NCBI RefSeq assembly: GCF_003935425.1
Contig: NZ_RHQN01000004.1
Span: 62,001-126,000 of the forward strand
Direction: 5' to 3'
Source: Pseudomonas sp. v388
GTDB lineage: Bacteria > Pseudomonadota > Gammaproteobacteria > Pseudomonadales > Pseudomonadaceae
DNA: 64,000 nucleotides
Part shown: in pieces, positions 29,052 through 36,456 of the stretch
How the letters are laid out: the number at the start of each line of letters is the position of its first letter
Position numbering within the stretch: the first letter of the stretch is position 1
Program-made: the position numbers and the translations under genes
The notes under the pieces: model-generated
Databases searched by the model: none
Seen by the model: the letters and a program-made list of their open reading frames with translations, nothing else
What the model was told of the DNA's origin: nothing

Positions 29052-30684
29052 AAAGGCCCAGAGCGGACAGGATATTTTGTGCATACCACGGCCGACGCGG
29101 CACGCGGCGTAGCAGATCGCCCAGCTTTTCATCGGCGGCGAAGGTGATGCGCAGCGCGAGCTTCATGACTTCCGGGTCCATTTCCAGGCTGCTGCCGACA
29201 GTCAGACCCGGCGTGGTGCTACAGCCATGGGTATCCGGCCCCAGCCACGGGTCGTTGATATCGACCCAGCGGGCTGAACTGAACCAGGGCACGCCGTTGA
29301 CTTCCAGGCGGCTGACCTCTCCCGGATGAAAACGCTCATGGGCGCGATACCAGTCCTCGATGCGGTCGTCGATCCAGCCATGAAACAGCCAGAACACCGG
29401 ATTGACATGGGAAGAAAACGGGTCGGCGAGAAAGTCGTTTTCCGGACCAAACCAGCGCTCGGCGAAGTCGTCCGAACGCCGCGCCATCGGCACCGGCTGG
29501 CCGTTGGCCGGGTCTCGCGCCACCGACGCCCAGCGCATGTGCAGCCAGTCGTGCAATTCCAGTTCAACCTGCGAACCGAACTGTCCCAAGGTCAGGGTCG
29601 AGAGATACCGCGAGTCGCGATAGCGCGATTCCCAGACTTCAAAATGGGTGTGCCAGGTTTCGGCACTCTTGATGTCGCTGACCAGCTGGGTGTATTGCTC
29701 ATCGCCCGGCGCCAGCCAGTTGGGCGGCAGCGAGCAGCCGTCGTGGTTGTCGAAGTAACGGGCAAACCCCAGGCGGTCACGCTCCAGTTCCGGCTGCGGC
29801 ATGGGAAAACGCGGCCACGACGGCAGCGCCTGAATCTTGCGCGCCTGGATCAGCATGTGCCGGTGCATGTACAGGAAGTCCACCCCCGAACCGTTGCGAT
29901 CCTTGGTCGGCCCGCGGGCATCGCGCTCCCTGTCTCGCGGGCCGGGCTGCCAGCCCAGTCCGCGCAAGCCTTCGCGCTTGGCTTCGGGCAGCCGATGCCA
30001 TTTGTCCCGCGACGCATGCCAGAGCTGGTGGAACAGCCGGTGTTCATGGGATATCAGCCAGGCGAGAAACGGTGGCGTCAGTTCGATCCGCTCACGGGCC
30101 TCGGGAAAGACCTGTTTGACCGCCAGGAAACGGTTGTCGAGTTCCGGCAACATCAAGGCCCGGTCCAGGCGCTGCACTCGCCCGCTCAGGCTGCCGCTGC
30201 CGGCATTGCCGAACGCGCCCCAGACTTCATCGAGCAGCAGGCTGAATTCGTAATCCGCTGTGTCGCTTTGCGGGCCATCACCCGCCGTGCCGTCCATGAC
30301 CCGGAAATACAACGTTTGGCCTTGATCGGCATGCAGGTCACCGATTACCCGGAAGCGCGGCGTGTCATCACTGCGCAGGCGCTCGGGCGTGTCGATGAAT
30401 CCGCGCAGGCCGCGACCACGGGGCGCAATGTCGAGAAACATCTGCAGGCCGTGCAGCGGCGCACCGGCCAGGCCCGCGTCGCGCCCTTCGAACTGGATAT
30501 CCCAGACGCCGCGCAGCTTGTCGGCCAGGCGCTGGGTGGCTTTATCCGCAGGACCGGGCGTGGCTTCGCCGGGAGTAACAGGATGATCGACCCGCGTGAG
30601 TTCACGATGTGCGTAATAAGCCGCCGGAACCGCAGCGCCGGTCAGCGCCAGGCCCGCTATGAAACCTCGTCGTGAAATCGTCAT
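29050..30684 (-). CDS. pvdP: Pyoverdine chromophore tyrosinase
   Basis: A 544-residue periplasmic copper enzyme that oxidises the D-Tyr/Dab part of ferribactin towards the fluorescent chromophore. A twin-arginine signal, MTISRRGFIAGLALTG, fits export of a folded metalloprotein. After a beta-barrel-like N-terminal half (about 50-230) comes the tyrosinase part, with histidine clusters SHEHRLFHQLWHASRDKWH near residue 210, a DWLHMRW near 390 and HVNPVFWLFHGWIDDRIEDW near 430. It diverges from pvdM, and each has its own PvdS promoter. A REP abuts the stop codon. Confidence 0.95.
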   Translation of the reverse strand: MTISRRGFIAGLALTGAAVPAAYYAHRELTRVDHPVTPGEATPGPADKATQRLADKLRGVWDIQFEGRDAGLAGAPLHGLQMFLDIAPRGRGLRGFIDTPERLRSDDTPRFRVIGDLHADQGQTLYFRVMDGTAGDGPQSDTADYEFSLLLDEVWGAFGNAGSGSLSGRVQRLDRALMLPELDNRFLAVKQVFPEARERIELTPPFLAWLISHEHRLFHQLWHASRDKWHRLPEAKREGLRGLGWQPGPRDRERDARGPTKDRNGSGVDFLYMHRHMLIQARKIQALPSWPRFPMPQPELERDRLGFARYFDNHDGCSLPPNWLAPGDEQYTQLVSDIKSAETWHTHFEVWESRYRDSRYLSTLTLGQFGSQVELELHDWLHMRWASVARDPANGQPVPMARRSDDFAERWFGPENDFLADPFSSHVNPVFWLFHGWIDDRIEDWYRAHERFHPGEVSRLEVNGVPWFSSARWVDINDPWLGPDTHGCSTTPGLTVGSSLEMDPEVMKLALRITFAADEKLGDLLRRVPRRPWYAQNILSALGL

Positions 30685-30728
30685 TACCCTACCTGTTCCA
30701 GCCCCGAGACAGCCGTCATCCAGCTAGA

Positions 30729-30752
30729 ACGTAGCCTGGGGCGGGAAATTTA
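30729..30752 (-). promoter_or_regulatory. PvdS promoter of pvdP
   Basis: On the minus strand TAAAT (30752-30748), a 16-bp spacer and CGT (30731-30729). It lies about 45 bp before the pvdP ATG. Confidence 0.88.
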
Positions 30753-30781
30753 GGCCCTGGTGCCACTTGCCGCCGCGACGC

Positions 30782-30805
30782 TAAATTTTTCCGCCATCCG
30801 CTCGT
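30782..30805 (+). promoter_or_regulatory. PvdS promoter of pvdM-pvdN-pvdO-pvdE
   Basis: TAAAT (30782-30786), a 16-bp spacer and CGT (30803-30805), about 64 bp before the chosen pvdM start. It is back to back with the pvdP promoter. Confidence 0.88.
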
Positions 30806-30868
30806 TCTCCCCAAATAGCAAAGGCCCTGGTGCCTGCTTCTGAAATGGTCAACCTGAACGAGACGGCA

Positions 30869-32212
30869 ATGACGAAACCGCGTTGGAAAAAGGCTCTGCT
30901 CATCGGACTGCCCCTGGCCCTGGCCGTCAGCGCCGGGGCGGGCTTTCTGGCCTGGAATTACTGGTCGCCGGCGGGCTACCCGGTCAAGATCATGCAGCAG
31001 GCCGAGTCCATCCAGGAGCGGATCGTCTCGTTCGACAGCCATATCACCGTGCCGATGAAATTCGGCAGCGAAGGCAACGAGGCAGACAAGGACGGCAGCG
31101 GCCAATTCGACCTGGTGAAAACGGCCCGGGGCCGGTTGTCCGGCGCGGCGTTGACGGTGTTCGGCTGGCCGGAAATCTGGAACGGCCCCAACGCGCCGCA
31201 CCGGCCGACCGCGGGCTTTGTCGAAGAAGCGCGTATGCAGCAGGAGGTGCGCTACAAAATCATCACCAGGCTGGTGCGCGACTTCCCCCATCAGGTCGGC
31301 ATCGCCTACACCCCTGACGACATGCGCCGCCTGCACGGCGAAGGCAAGTTCGCGATCTTCATCAGCATGCTCAATGCCTACCCGCTGGGCGACGATCTTG
31401 ACCAGTTGAACCGCTGGACGGCGCGGGGTATGCGCATGTTCGGCTTCAGTTACGTGGGCAACAACCGTTGGGCCGACTCCTCGCGCCCGCTGCCGTTTCT
31501 CAACGATACGCCGGACGCGCTGGGCGGGCTGTCGGACCTGGGCAAGCAGGCGGTGCAGCGCCTCAACGACCTGGGGGTGATCATCGATGTGTCGCAGATG
31601 TCCAGCAAGGCGCTGGAACAGGTTGCACAACTGAGCCGCACGCCGCTGGTGGCCTCGCACTCGGCACCCCGCGCGCTGGTGGACATCCCGCGCAACCTCA
31701 GCGATGCCGAGATGCAGCTGATCAAGCAGACCGATGGGGTGGTGCAGATTGTCGCGTTCCCGGCCTACCTGCGCCCGCTGAGCCAGCGCACACTGGACAA
31801 GCTCAACGACCTGCGCAAGGACTTCGACCTGCCGCCGCTGCATGACCTGGAAATGGCGCTGATGCCGGGCGACCCGATCATCACCGTCTGGCCGGAACAG
31901 CGCTTCGGCGCCTACGCCGGCAAGCTCTACGCGATTCTCGAAGAAGAGCCCAAGGCCACGGTAAAGGACTTCGTCAACGCCATCGATTACGCGGTGAAGA
32001 AGATCGGCATCGACCACGTGGGCATCAGTTCCGACTTCAACGACGGCGGTGGCGTGATCGGCTTCAACGACGTCGGCGATACCCGCAACGTGACCGCCGA
32101 ACTGATCGAGCGCGGCTACGCCGAAGCCGACATCGCCAAGCTGTGGGGCGGCAATTTCCTGCGGGTCTGGGCCCAGGTCCAGGCCGCCGGCCAACCGGTG
32201 GCCGGCCGATGA
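30869..32212 (+). CDS. pvdM: Pyoverdine maturation dipeptidase-like protein
   Basis: A 447-residue membrane-anchored periplasmic protein of the renal dipeptidase family. I start at MTKPRWKKALLIGLPLAL, which gives a positively charged signal anchor. In-frame starts at 30830 and 30845 are also possible. Family motifs: FDSHITVPMKF for the first metal ligand pair, VGNNRWADSSRP, VIIDVSQMSSKALEQ, LVASHSAPRAL and IDHVGISSDFNDGGGV. PvdM is needed for the last oxidation of dihydropyoverdine to pyoverdine. The peptidase reaction itself is not established. Its stop overlaps the pvdN start by 4 bp (ATGA). Confidence 0.94.
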   Translation: MTKPRWKKALLIGLPLALAVSAGAGFLAWNYWSPAGYPVKIMQQAESIQERIVSFDSHITVPMKFGSEGNEADKDGSGQFDLVKTARGRLSGAALTVFGWPEIWNGPNAPHRPTAGFVEEARMQQEVRYKIITRLVRDFPHQVGIAYTPDDMRRLHGEGKFAIFISMLNAYPLGDDLDQLNRWTARGMRMFGFSYVGNNRWADSSRPLPFLNDTPDALGGLSDLGKQAVQRLNDLGVIIDVSQMSSKALEQVAQLSRTPLVASHSAPRALVDIPRNLSDAEMQLIKQTDGVVQIVAFPAYLRPLSQRTLDKLNDLRKDFDLPPLHDLEMALMPGDPIITVWPEQRFGAYAGKLYAILEEEPKATVKDFVNAIDYAVKKIGIDHVGISSDFNDGGGVIGFNDVGDTRNVTAELIERGYAEADIAKLWGGNFLRVWAQVQAAGQPVAGR

Positions 32213-33480
32213 GCGACCGCCGAACCTTTCTCAAGCAGGCTGCCACGCTGGCGGCCGCCCTGCCCTTGGGCTCCGCTATCACCCTGGCCGCAGCCGAAGG
32301 ACACACCGCCGGAGACAAATGGACGCGCCTGCGCCGACTGTTCGACCAGGACCCGGAGTACCTGCACTTCTCCAATTTTCTGGTGACCTCGCATCCCAGG
32401 CCGGTACGTGAAGCGATCGAAGCCCACCGCGCGTTCATCGACCGCAATCCGGGCCTGGCCATGGACTGGGATTTTCAGGAAACCGAGCGGCGCGAGCATC
32501 AGGTGCGCACCTGGGCTGGCCGATACCTCGACGCACGCCCCGGGCAGATCGCACTGACCGGCAGCACCACCGAAGGGCTGGCGATCATTTACGGCGGCCT
32601 GCATGTGCGCGCCGGTCAGGAAATCCTCACCACCGAACATGAACATTCGTGTGCCCGCGCCATCCTGGATTTTCGCCGCCAGCGGGACGGCACCGCAGTG
32701 CGCAGGATTCGTCTGTTCAAGGATTCGGCAACCGTGTCCAGCGATGAAATCCTCGACAACATCGCCCGCAACATTCGCCCACACACCCGCGTCCTGGGCA
32801 TGACCTGGGTGCAGTCCGGCAGCGGCGTCAAGCTACCCATCGCCGAAATCGGCGCGCTGGTTCAGGAGCGCAATCGCGAGCGGGACGACCAGGACCGCAT
32901 TCTCTATGTCATCGACGGCGTGCACGGTTTCGGTGTCGAGAATCTGAGCTTCCCGCAAATGAACTGCGATTTCTTCGTGGCCGGCACCCATAAATGGATG
33001 TTCGGCCCGCGCGGCACCGGCATCGTCTGTGCGCGCTCCGAGCAGCTTACGGACATCAGCCCGCTGATCCCGACGTTTTCCGGCGGCAGCTCATTCGGCT
33101 CCGTCATGAGCCCCGGCGGCTATCACTCGTTCGAGCACCGCTGGGCGCTGGACAAAGCATTCGAACTGCACCTGCAACTGGGCAAGGCCGATGTTCAACA
33201 GCGCATTCATCAGCTCAACACCTACCTCAAGCAGCGCCTGCATGAGCGCAACAACATCGAACTGGTGACACCGATGGATCCTTCGCTGTCGGCAGGTTTC
33301 AGCTTCTTTCGGGTCAAGGGCCGGGACTGCGATCAGGTCGCGGCGCGCCTGATGAAGCAACGCGCGGTGGTCGATGCGGTGAGCCGCGATATCGGCCCGG
33401 TGGTGCGCACCGCGCCCGGCCTGTTGAACACCGAGGCCGAGATCGAACGTTTCCTGGCGTTGCTGGACCGCGACGCCTGA
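32209..33480 (+). CDS. pvdN: Pyoverdine side-chain PLP enzyme
   Basis: A 423-residue fold-type I PLP protein of the class V aminotransferase/isopenicillin-epimerase group. It has a twin-arginine signal (MSDRRTFLKQAATLAAALPL) and so works in the periplasm. PvdN is known to convert the N-terminal glutamate side chain of the pyoverdine precursor to the succinyl form. The PLP lysine is in VAGTHKWMFGPRGTGIV near residue 263. YVIDGVHGFGVENLSFPQ carries the PLP-binding aspartate. The ATG at 32209 overlaps the pvdM stop. A longer frame starting inside pvdM lacks the signal peptide at its N-terminus. Confidence 0.95.
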   Translation: MSDRRTFLKQAATLAAALPLGSAITLAAAEGHTAGDKWTRLRRLFDQDPEYLHFSNFLVTSHPRPVREAIEAHRAFIDRNPGLAMDWDFQETERREHQVRTWAGRYLDARPGQIALTGSTTEGLAIIYGGLHVRAGQEILTTEHEHSCARAILDFRRQRDGTAVRRIRLFKDSATVSSDEILDNIARNIRPHTRVLGMTWVQSGSGVKLPIAEIGALVQERNRERDDQDRILYVIDGVHGFGVENLSFPQMNCDFFVAGTHKWMFGPRGTGIVCARSEQLTDISPLIPTFSGGSSFGSVMSPGGYHSFEHRWALDKAFELHLQLGKADVQQRIHQLNTYLKQRLHERNNIELVTPMDPSLSAGFSFFRVKGRDCDQVAARLMKQRAVVDAVSRDIGPVVRTAPGLLNTEAEIERFLALLDRDA

Positions 33481-33528
33481 TGCCGAGCATCGACACCCGA
33501 GCACTACTTTTTGACCTTCGAGGCTTTT

Positions 33529-34395
33529 ATGAAACACGTGCTGTACACCCTGTCGCTGGTTGCCCTGTCGAGCCTGGGAAGCAGTCTTCCCGCCTCCGCC
33601 AAAGGGATCTATCCCGAGCCTGGCAAGGTGTTCAAGGACTGCAAGGACTGTCCGGAAATGGTCATCCTGCCGGCGGGCAGCTTCACCATGGGCGCCCCGG
33701 AAAGCGAAATGGGCCGCCAGCCCGACGAAGGCCCGCTGCATGAAGTGACCTTCAAGAAGCCCTTCGCGGTCAGCCGGTTCCAGGTGTTGAGCGGCGAATG
33801 GAATGCCTACCTCAAGAGCACCGGCTACCAAATGCCCGATGGCGACACCCGGCCGGGCCGCGAATGCACCGCCGGCCAGCCGCGTTACCCGATCGGCCCA
33901 CGCCAGCCGGCGGTGTGTATGGACTGGAACGAAGCCAATGCGTATGTGGCCTGGCTGTCGAAAAAGACCGGCGAGAAATACAGCATGGTCAGCGAAGCCA
34001 CCCGCGAGTACGCGGCCCGAGGCGGCAGCAGCGGGCCGTTCCCTTTCCCCATGGATGAAGGCAAGACCTACGGCATCGCCAGACACGCCAACACCTACGG
34101 CCCGGAAGACGGCTTCAGCTACACCGCACCGGCCGGCAGCTACAGCCCTAACGCGTTCGGCATCTATGACGCCCACGGCAACGTCTATGAATGGACCGCC
34201 GATTGCGAAACCAGCAATTACAACGGCGCGCCCAGCGATGGCAGCGCGTGGCTGGCCGGCGATTGCACCTGGAAGATGATCCGCGGCAATGACTGGACTG
34301 AAGCGCCGATCTTCTCGCGCTCGGGCAACCGCAACAGCCGCAAGCCCGACGTGCGTGGCGACTGGCTGGGCTTTCGCGTGGCCCGCGAGCTCTGA
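33529..34395 (+). CDS. pvdO: Pyoverdine maturation protein, FGE-sulfatase-like
   Basis: A 288-residue periplasmic protein with the formylglycine-generating-enzyme (FGE-sulfatase) fold. A Sec signal peptide (MKHVLYTLSLVALSSLGSSL) ends near ASA. The domain starts VILPAGSFTMGAPESE and carries FAVSRFQVLSGEWNAYL, ARGGSSGPFPFP, NAFGIYDAHGNVYEWTADC and a C-terminal DWLGFRVAREL. PvdO is required for chromophore completion (ring oxidation). I start at ATG 33529 with GAGG upstream rather than at a GTG-type start 18 bp earlier. It follows pvdN by 48 bp. No pvdF lies between it and pvdE. Confidence 0.93.
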   Translation: MKHVLYTLSLVALSSLGSSLPASAKGIYPEPGKVFKDCKDCPEMVILPAGSFTMGAPESEMGRQPDEGPLHEVTFKKPFAVSRFQVLSGEWNAYLKSTGYQMPDGDTRPGRECTAGQPRYPIGPRQPAVCMDWNEANAYVAWLSKKTGEKYSMVSEATREYAARGGSSGPFPFPMDEGKTYGIARHANTYGPEDGFSYTAPAGSYSPNAFGIYDAHGNVYEWTADCETSNYNGAPSDGSAWLAGDCTWKMIRGNDWTEAPIFSRSGNRNSRKPDVRGDWLGFRVAREL

Positions 34396-34450
34396 TTCTC
34401 CCCACCACGGCAGCCAATCGTCACGGCAGTGACCCTCAAGAGAGCACAGC

Positions 34451-36115
34451 ATGACTTTCACATCACAGAGCCTGGCTCGGGAAACCCTGAGAATCCTCAA
34501 GCCCTTCCGCTGGCTGGTGGCCCTTTCCACCGTGCTGGGGATCGTCAGCGGGCTGAGCGTCACGGCATTGCTGGCCACCATCAACCAGGCCATGAACATC
34601 GAAGGCGGCCCGACCGCGCGCATGGCCTGGCTGTTCGCCGCGCTGTGCGTGCTGACCCTGGCCTGCTCCACTCTGTCCAGCCTGGCGACCAACTACGTCG
34701 GCCAGCGGGTGGTCGCCAACCTGCGCCGCGAGCTGACCGCCAAGGTGCTGGTCGCGCCCATCGAACAACTGGAACGCTTCCGCTCCCACCGGCTGATTCC
34801 GGTGCTGCTCAACGACGTGAACACCATCAGCACCTTTGCGCTGTCGGTGGCGCCGATGATCATCGCCTTCACCGTGACCCTGGGTTGCCTGACGTACCTG
34901 GCGCTGCTGTCGTGGCAGATCCTGTCGCTGACGATCCTGACCGTGGTGCTGGGCACCGGCGCGCAGTTCATGGCCCACGCCTACGGCCTGCGCAACATTC
35001 AGCGTGCCCGGGATGCCGACGATGAGCTGCAGAAGCATTACCAGGCGATCTGCGCCGGCGCCAAGGAGCTGCGCATTCAGCGCAAGCGCCGCCAGCACAT
35101 GAATGACCGGCAGATCCACGACGCCACCGAAACCATCTGCAACTCCAACATCCGCGCCGCGACCATCTTCGTCACGGCGGAGACGTTCGGCTCGACGCTG
35201 TTCTTCGCGGTCATCGGTATCGCCATCGCCTTCCAGGCCATGTGGCCGACCACCGAAAAGACCGTGCTGGGCGGTTTCGTACTGGTGATGCTGTACATGA
35301 AAGGCCCGCTGGAGCGCCTGATCAACATGCTGCCGGCGATGAGCCGCGCGCAGGTCGCCATGCGCCGGATAGCCGAGCTGTCGTGGCGTTTCTCCAGCCC
35401 CGAGCCGCATCTGCTGGTCACTGACCGCGCCAGCTCGCTGCCGCCGTTGCAGAGCATCGAGCTGCATCAGCTGCGCTACGACTATCCGCCGGTGGCCGGC
35501 AGTGAGTCGTTCCATCTGGGACCGGTCAACCTGAGCATCCAGCAGGGCGATATCGTGTTCATCATCGGTGAGAACGGTTGCGGCAAGACCACGCTGATCA
35601 AGCTGCTGCTGGGCCTGTACGCGCCGCAACAGGGCGAGATTCGCCTCAATGGAGAGGCCGTGGCGCCTCAGGCGCTGGATGACTATCGCCAGCTGTTCAC
35701 CACGATTTTTGCCGACTATTACCTGTTCGACGAACCGCTGCCGGGCCAGCAAACATTACCGGCCGACGCAGGGAAGTACCTGGAGCGGCTGGACATCGCC
35801 CACAAGGTCAGCATTCGCGACGGCCAGTTCACCACCACCGACCTGTCCACCGGCCAGCGCAAGCGGCTGGCGCTGATCAATGCCTGGATCGACGAGCGTC
35901 CGGTGCTGGTCTTCGATGAATGGGCGGCGGATCAGGACCCGGCCTTCCGCCGTGTGTTCTACACCGAGCTGCTCCCGGAGCTCAAGGCGCAGGGCAAGAC
36001 CATCATTGTTATCAGCCACGATGACCGGTATTTCGACATTGCCGATCAACTGGTGCGGATGAATGCCGGGCGGATCGAGGTGGAGCAGGTGCAAGGGGAG
36101 CGGGTTACGGCTTGA
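34451..36115 (+). CDS. pvdE: Ferribactin ABC exporter (cyclic-peptide-exporter type)
   Basis: A 554-residue half-transporter. Six membrane helices occupy about residues 15-300 (LVALSTVLGIVSGLSVTALL; MIIAFTVTLGCLTYLALLSW; TLFFAVIGIAIAFQAMW). The ATPase domain follows from about 335, with Walker A GENGCGKTTLIKLLLGL, a signature-like LSTGQRKRLALINAW and Walker B PVLVFDEWAADQDP. PvdE carries the acylated ferribactin from the cytoplasm to the periplasm. It lies 55 bp after pvdO without a visible promoter and so belongs to the pvdM operon. Confidence 0.95.
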   Translation: MTFTSQSLARETLRILKPFRWLVALSTVLGIVSGLSVTALLATINQAMNIEGGPTARMAWLFAALCVLTLACSTLSSLATNYVGQRVVANLRRELTAKVLVAPIEQLERFRSHRLIPVLLNDVNTISTFALSVAPMIIAFTVTLGCLTYLALLSWQILSLTILTVVLGTGAQFMAHAYGLRNIQRARDADDELQKHYQAICAGAKELRIQRKRRQHMNDRQIHDATETICNSNIRAATIFVTAETFGSTLFFAVIGIAIAFQAMWPTTEKTVLGGFVLVMLYMKGPLERLINMLPAMSRAQVAMRRIAELSWRFSSPEPHLLVTDRASSLPPLQSIELHQLRYDYPPVAGSESFHLGPVNLSIQQGDIVFIIGENGCGKTTLIKLLLGLYAPQQGEIRLNGEAVAPQALDDYRQLFTTIFADYYLFDEPLPGQQTLPADAGKYLERLDIAHKVSIRDGQFTTTDLSTGQRKRLALINAWIDERPVLVFDEWAADQDPAFRRVFYTELLPELKAQGKTIIVISHDDRYFDIADQLVRMNAGRIEVEQVQGERVTA

Positions 36116-36292
36116 TACTGAGGTCAACGCGGAGCCGGTGAGGGACAGCTTGCTGGCGACGGCGGCGGTTCAGTCCCATTTGCAGCGCGGCTGATGCAGT
36201 CGCGAGCCAGCTCCCTTCCCCCAGAACCGCGTTTGGTGGCTCATGCGGATTTGTGGTGGCGGCATTCATTCAACTGATTGTGAAAATTTCAT
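36116..36292. repeat. Decayed REP element between pvdE and the first receptor gene
   Basis: GGACAGCTTGCTGGCGACGG on the left and GTCGCGAGCCAGCTCCCTT on the right resemble a degenerate REP pair. The rest of the 341-bp gap (to 36456) is AT-richer and holds the PvdS box, but I see no gene in it. Confidence 0.55.
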
Positions 36293-36316
36293 TAAATTTC
36301 GCCCCGCCGGTTTCGT
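36293..36316 (+). promoter_or_regulatory. PvdS promoter of the first receptor gene
   Basis: TAAAT (36293-36297), a 16-bp spacer and CGT (36314-36316). The distance to the ATG at 36457 is about 140 bp, longer than for the other pvd promoters. Confidence 0.85.
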
Positions 36317-36456
36317 TCTTCCTTACGAAACCCTGCGCGCGTTTATTTCTCGCACGGCTTTTCTGACCAACAGGACATCGTCGTCCGGCGTTTTCATCGT
36401 GCCGCCGCGCGGCCAAGGCTGCCACCTTGCCAATACCAACTAGAAAGAGCCACTCC

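Noticed and set aside
33091-34692. A 533-codon minus-strand open frame opposite pvdN-pvdO
   Set aside because: It spans two real genes and their gap and has no motif or ribosome-binding signal.
36243-36443. A short plus-strand frame between pvdE and the first receptor
   Set aside because: It covers the PvdS promoter and leader region and shows no coding character.
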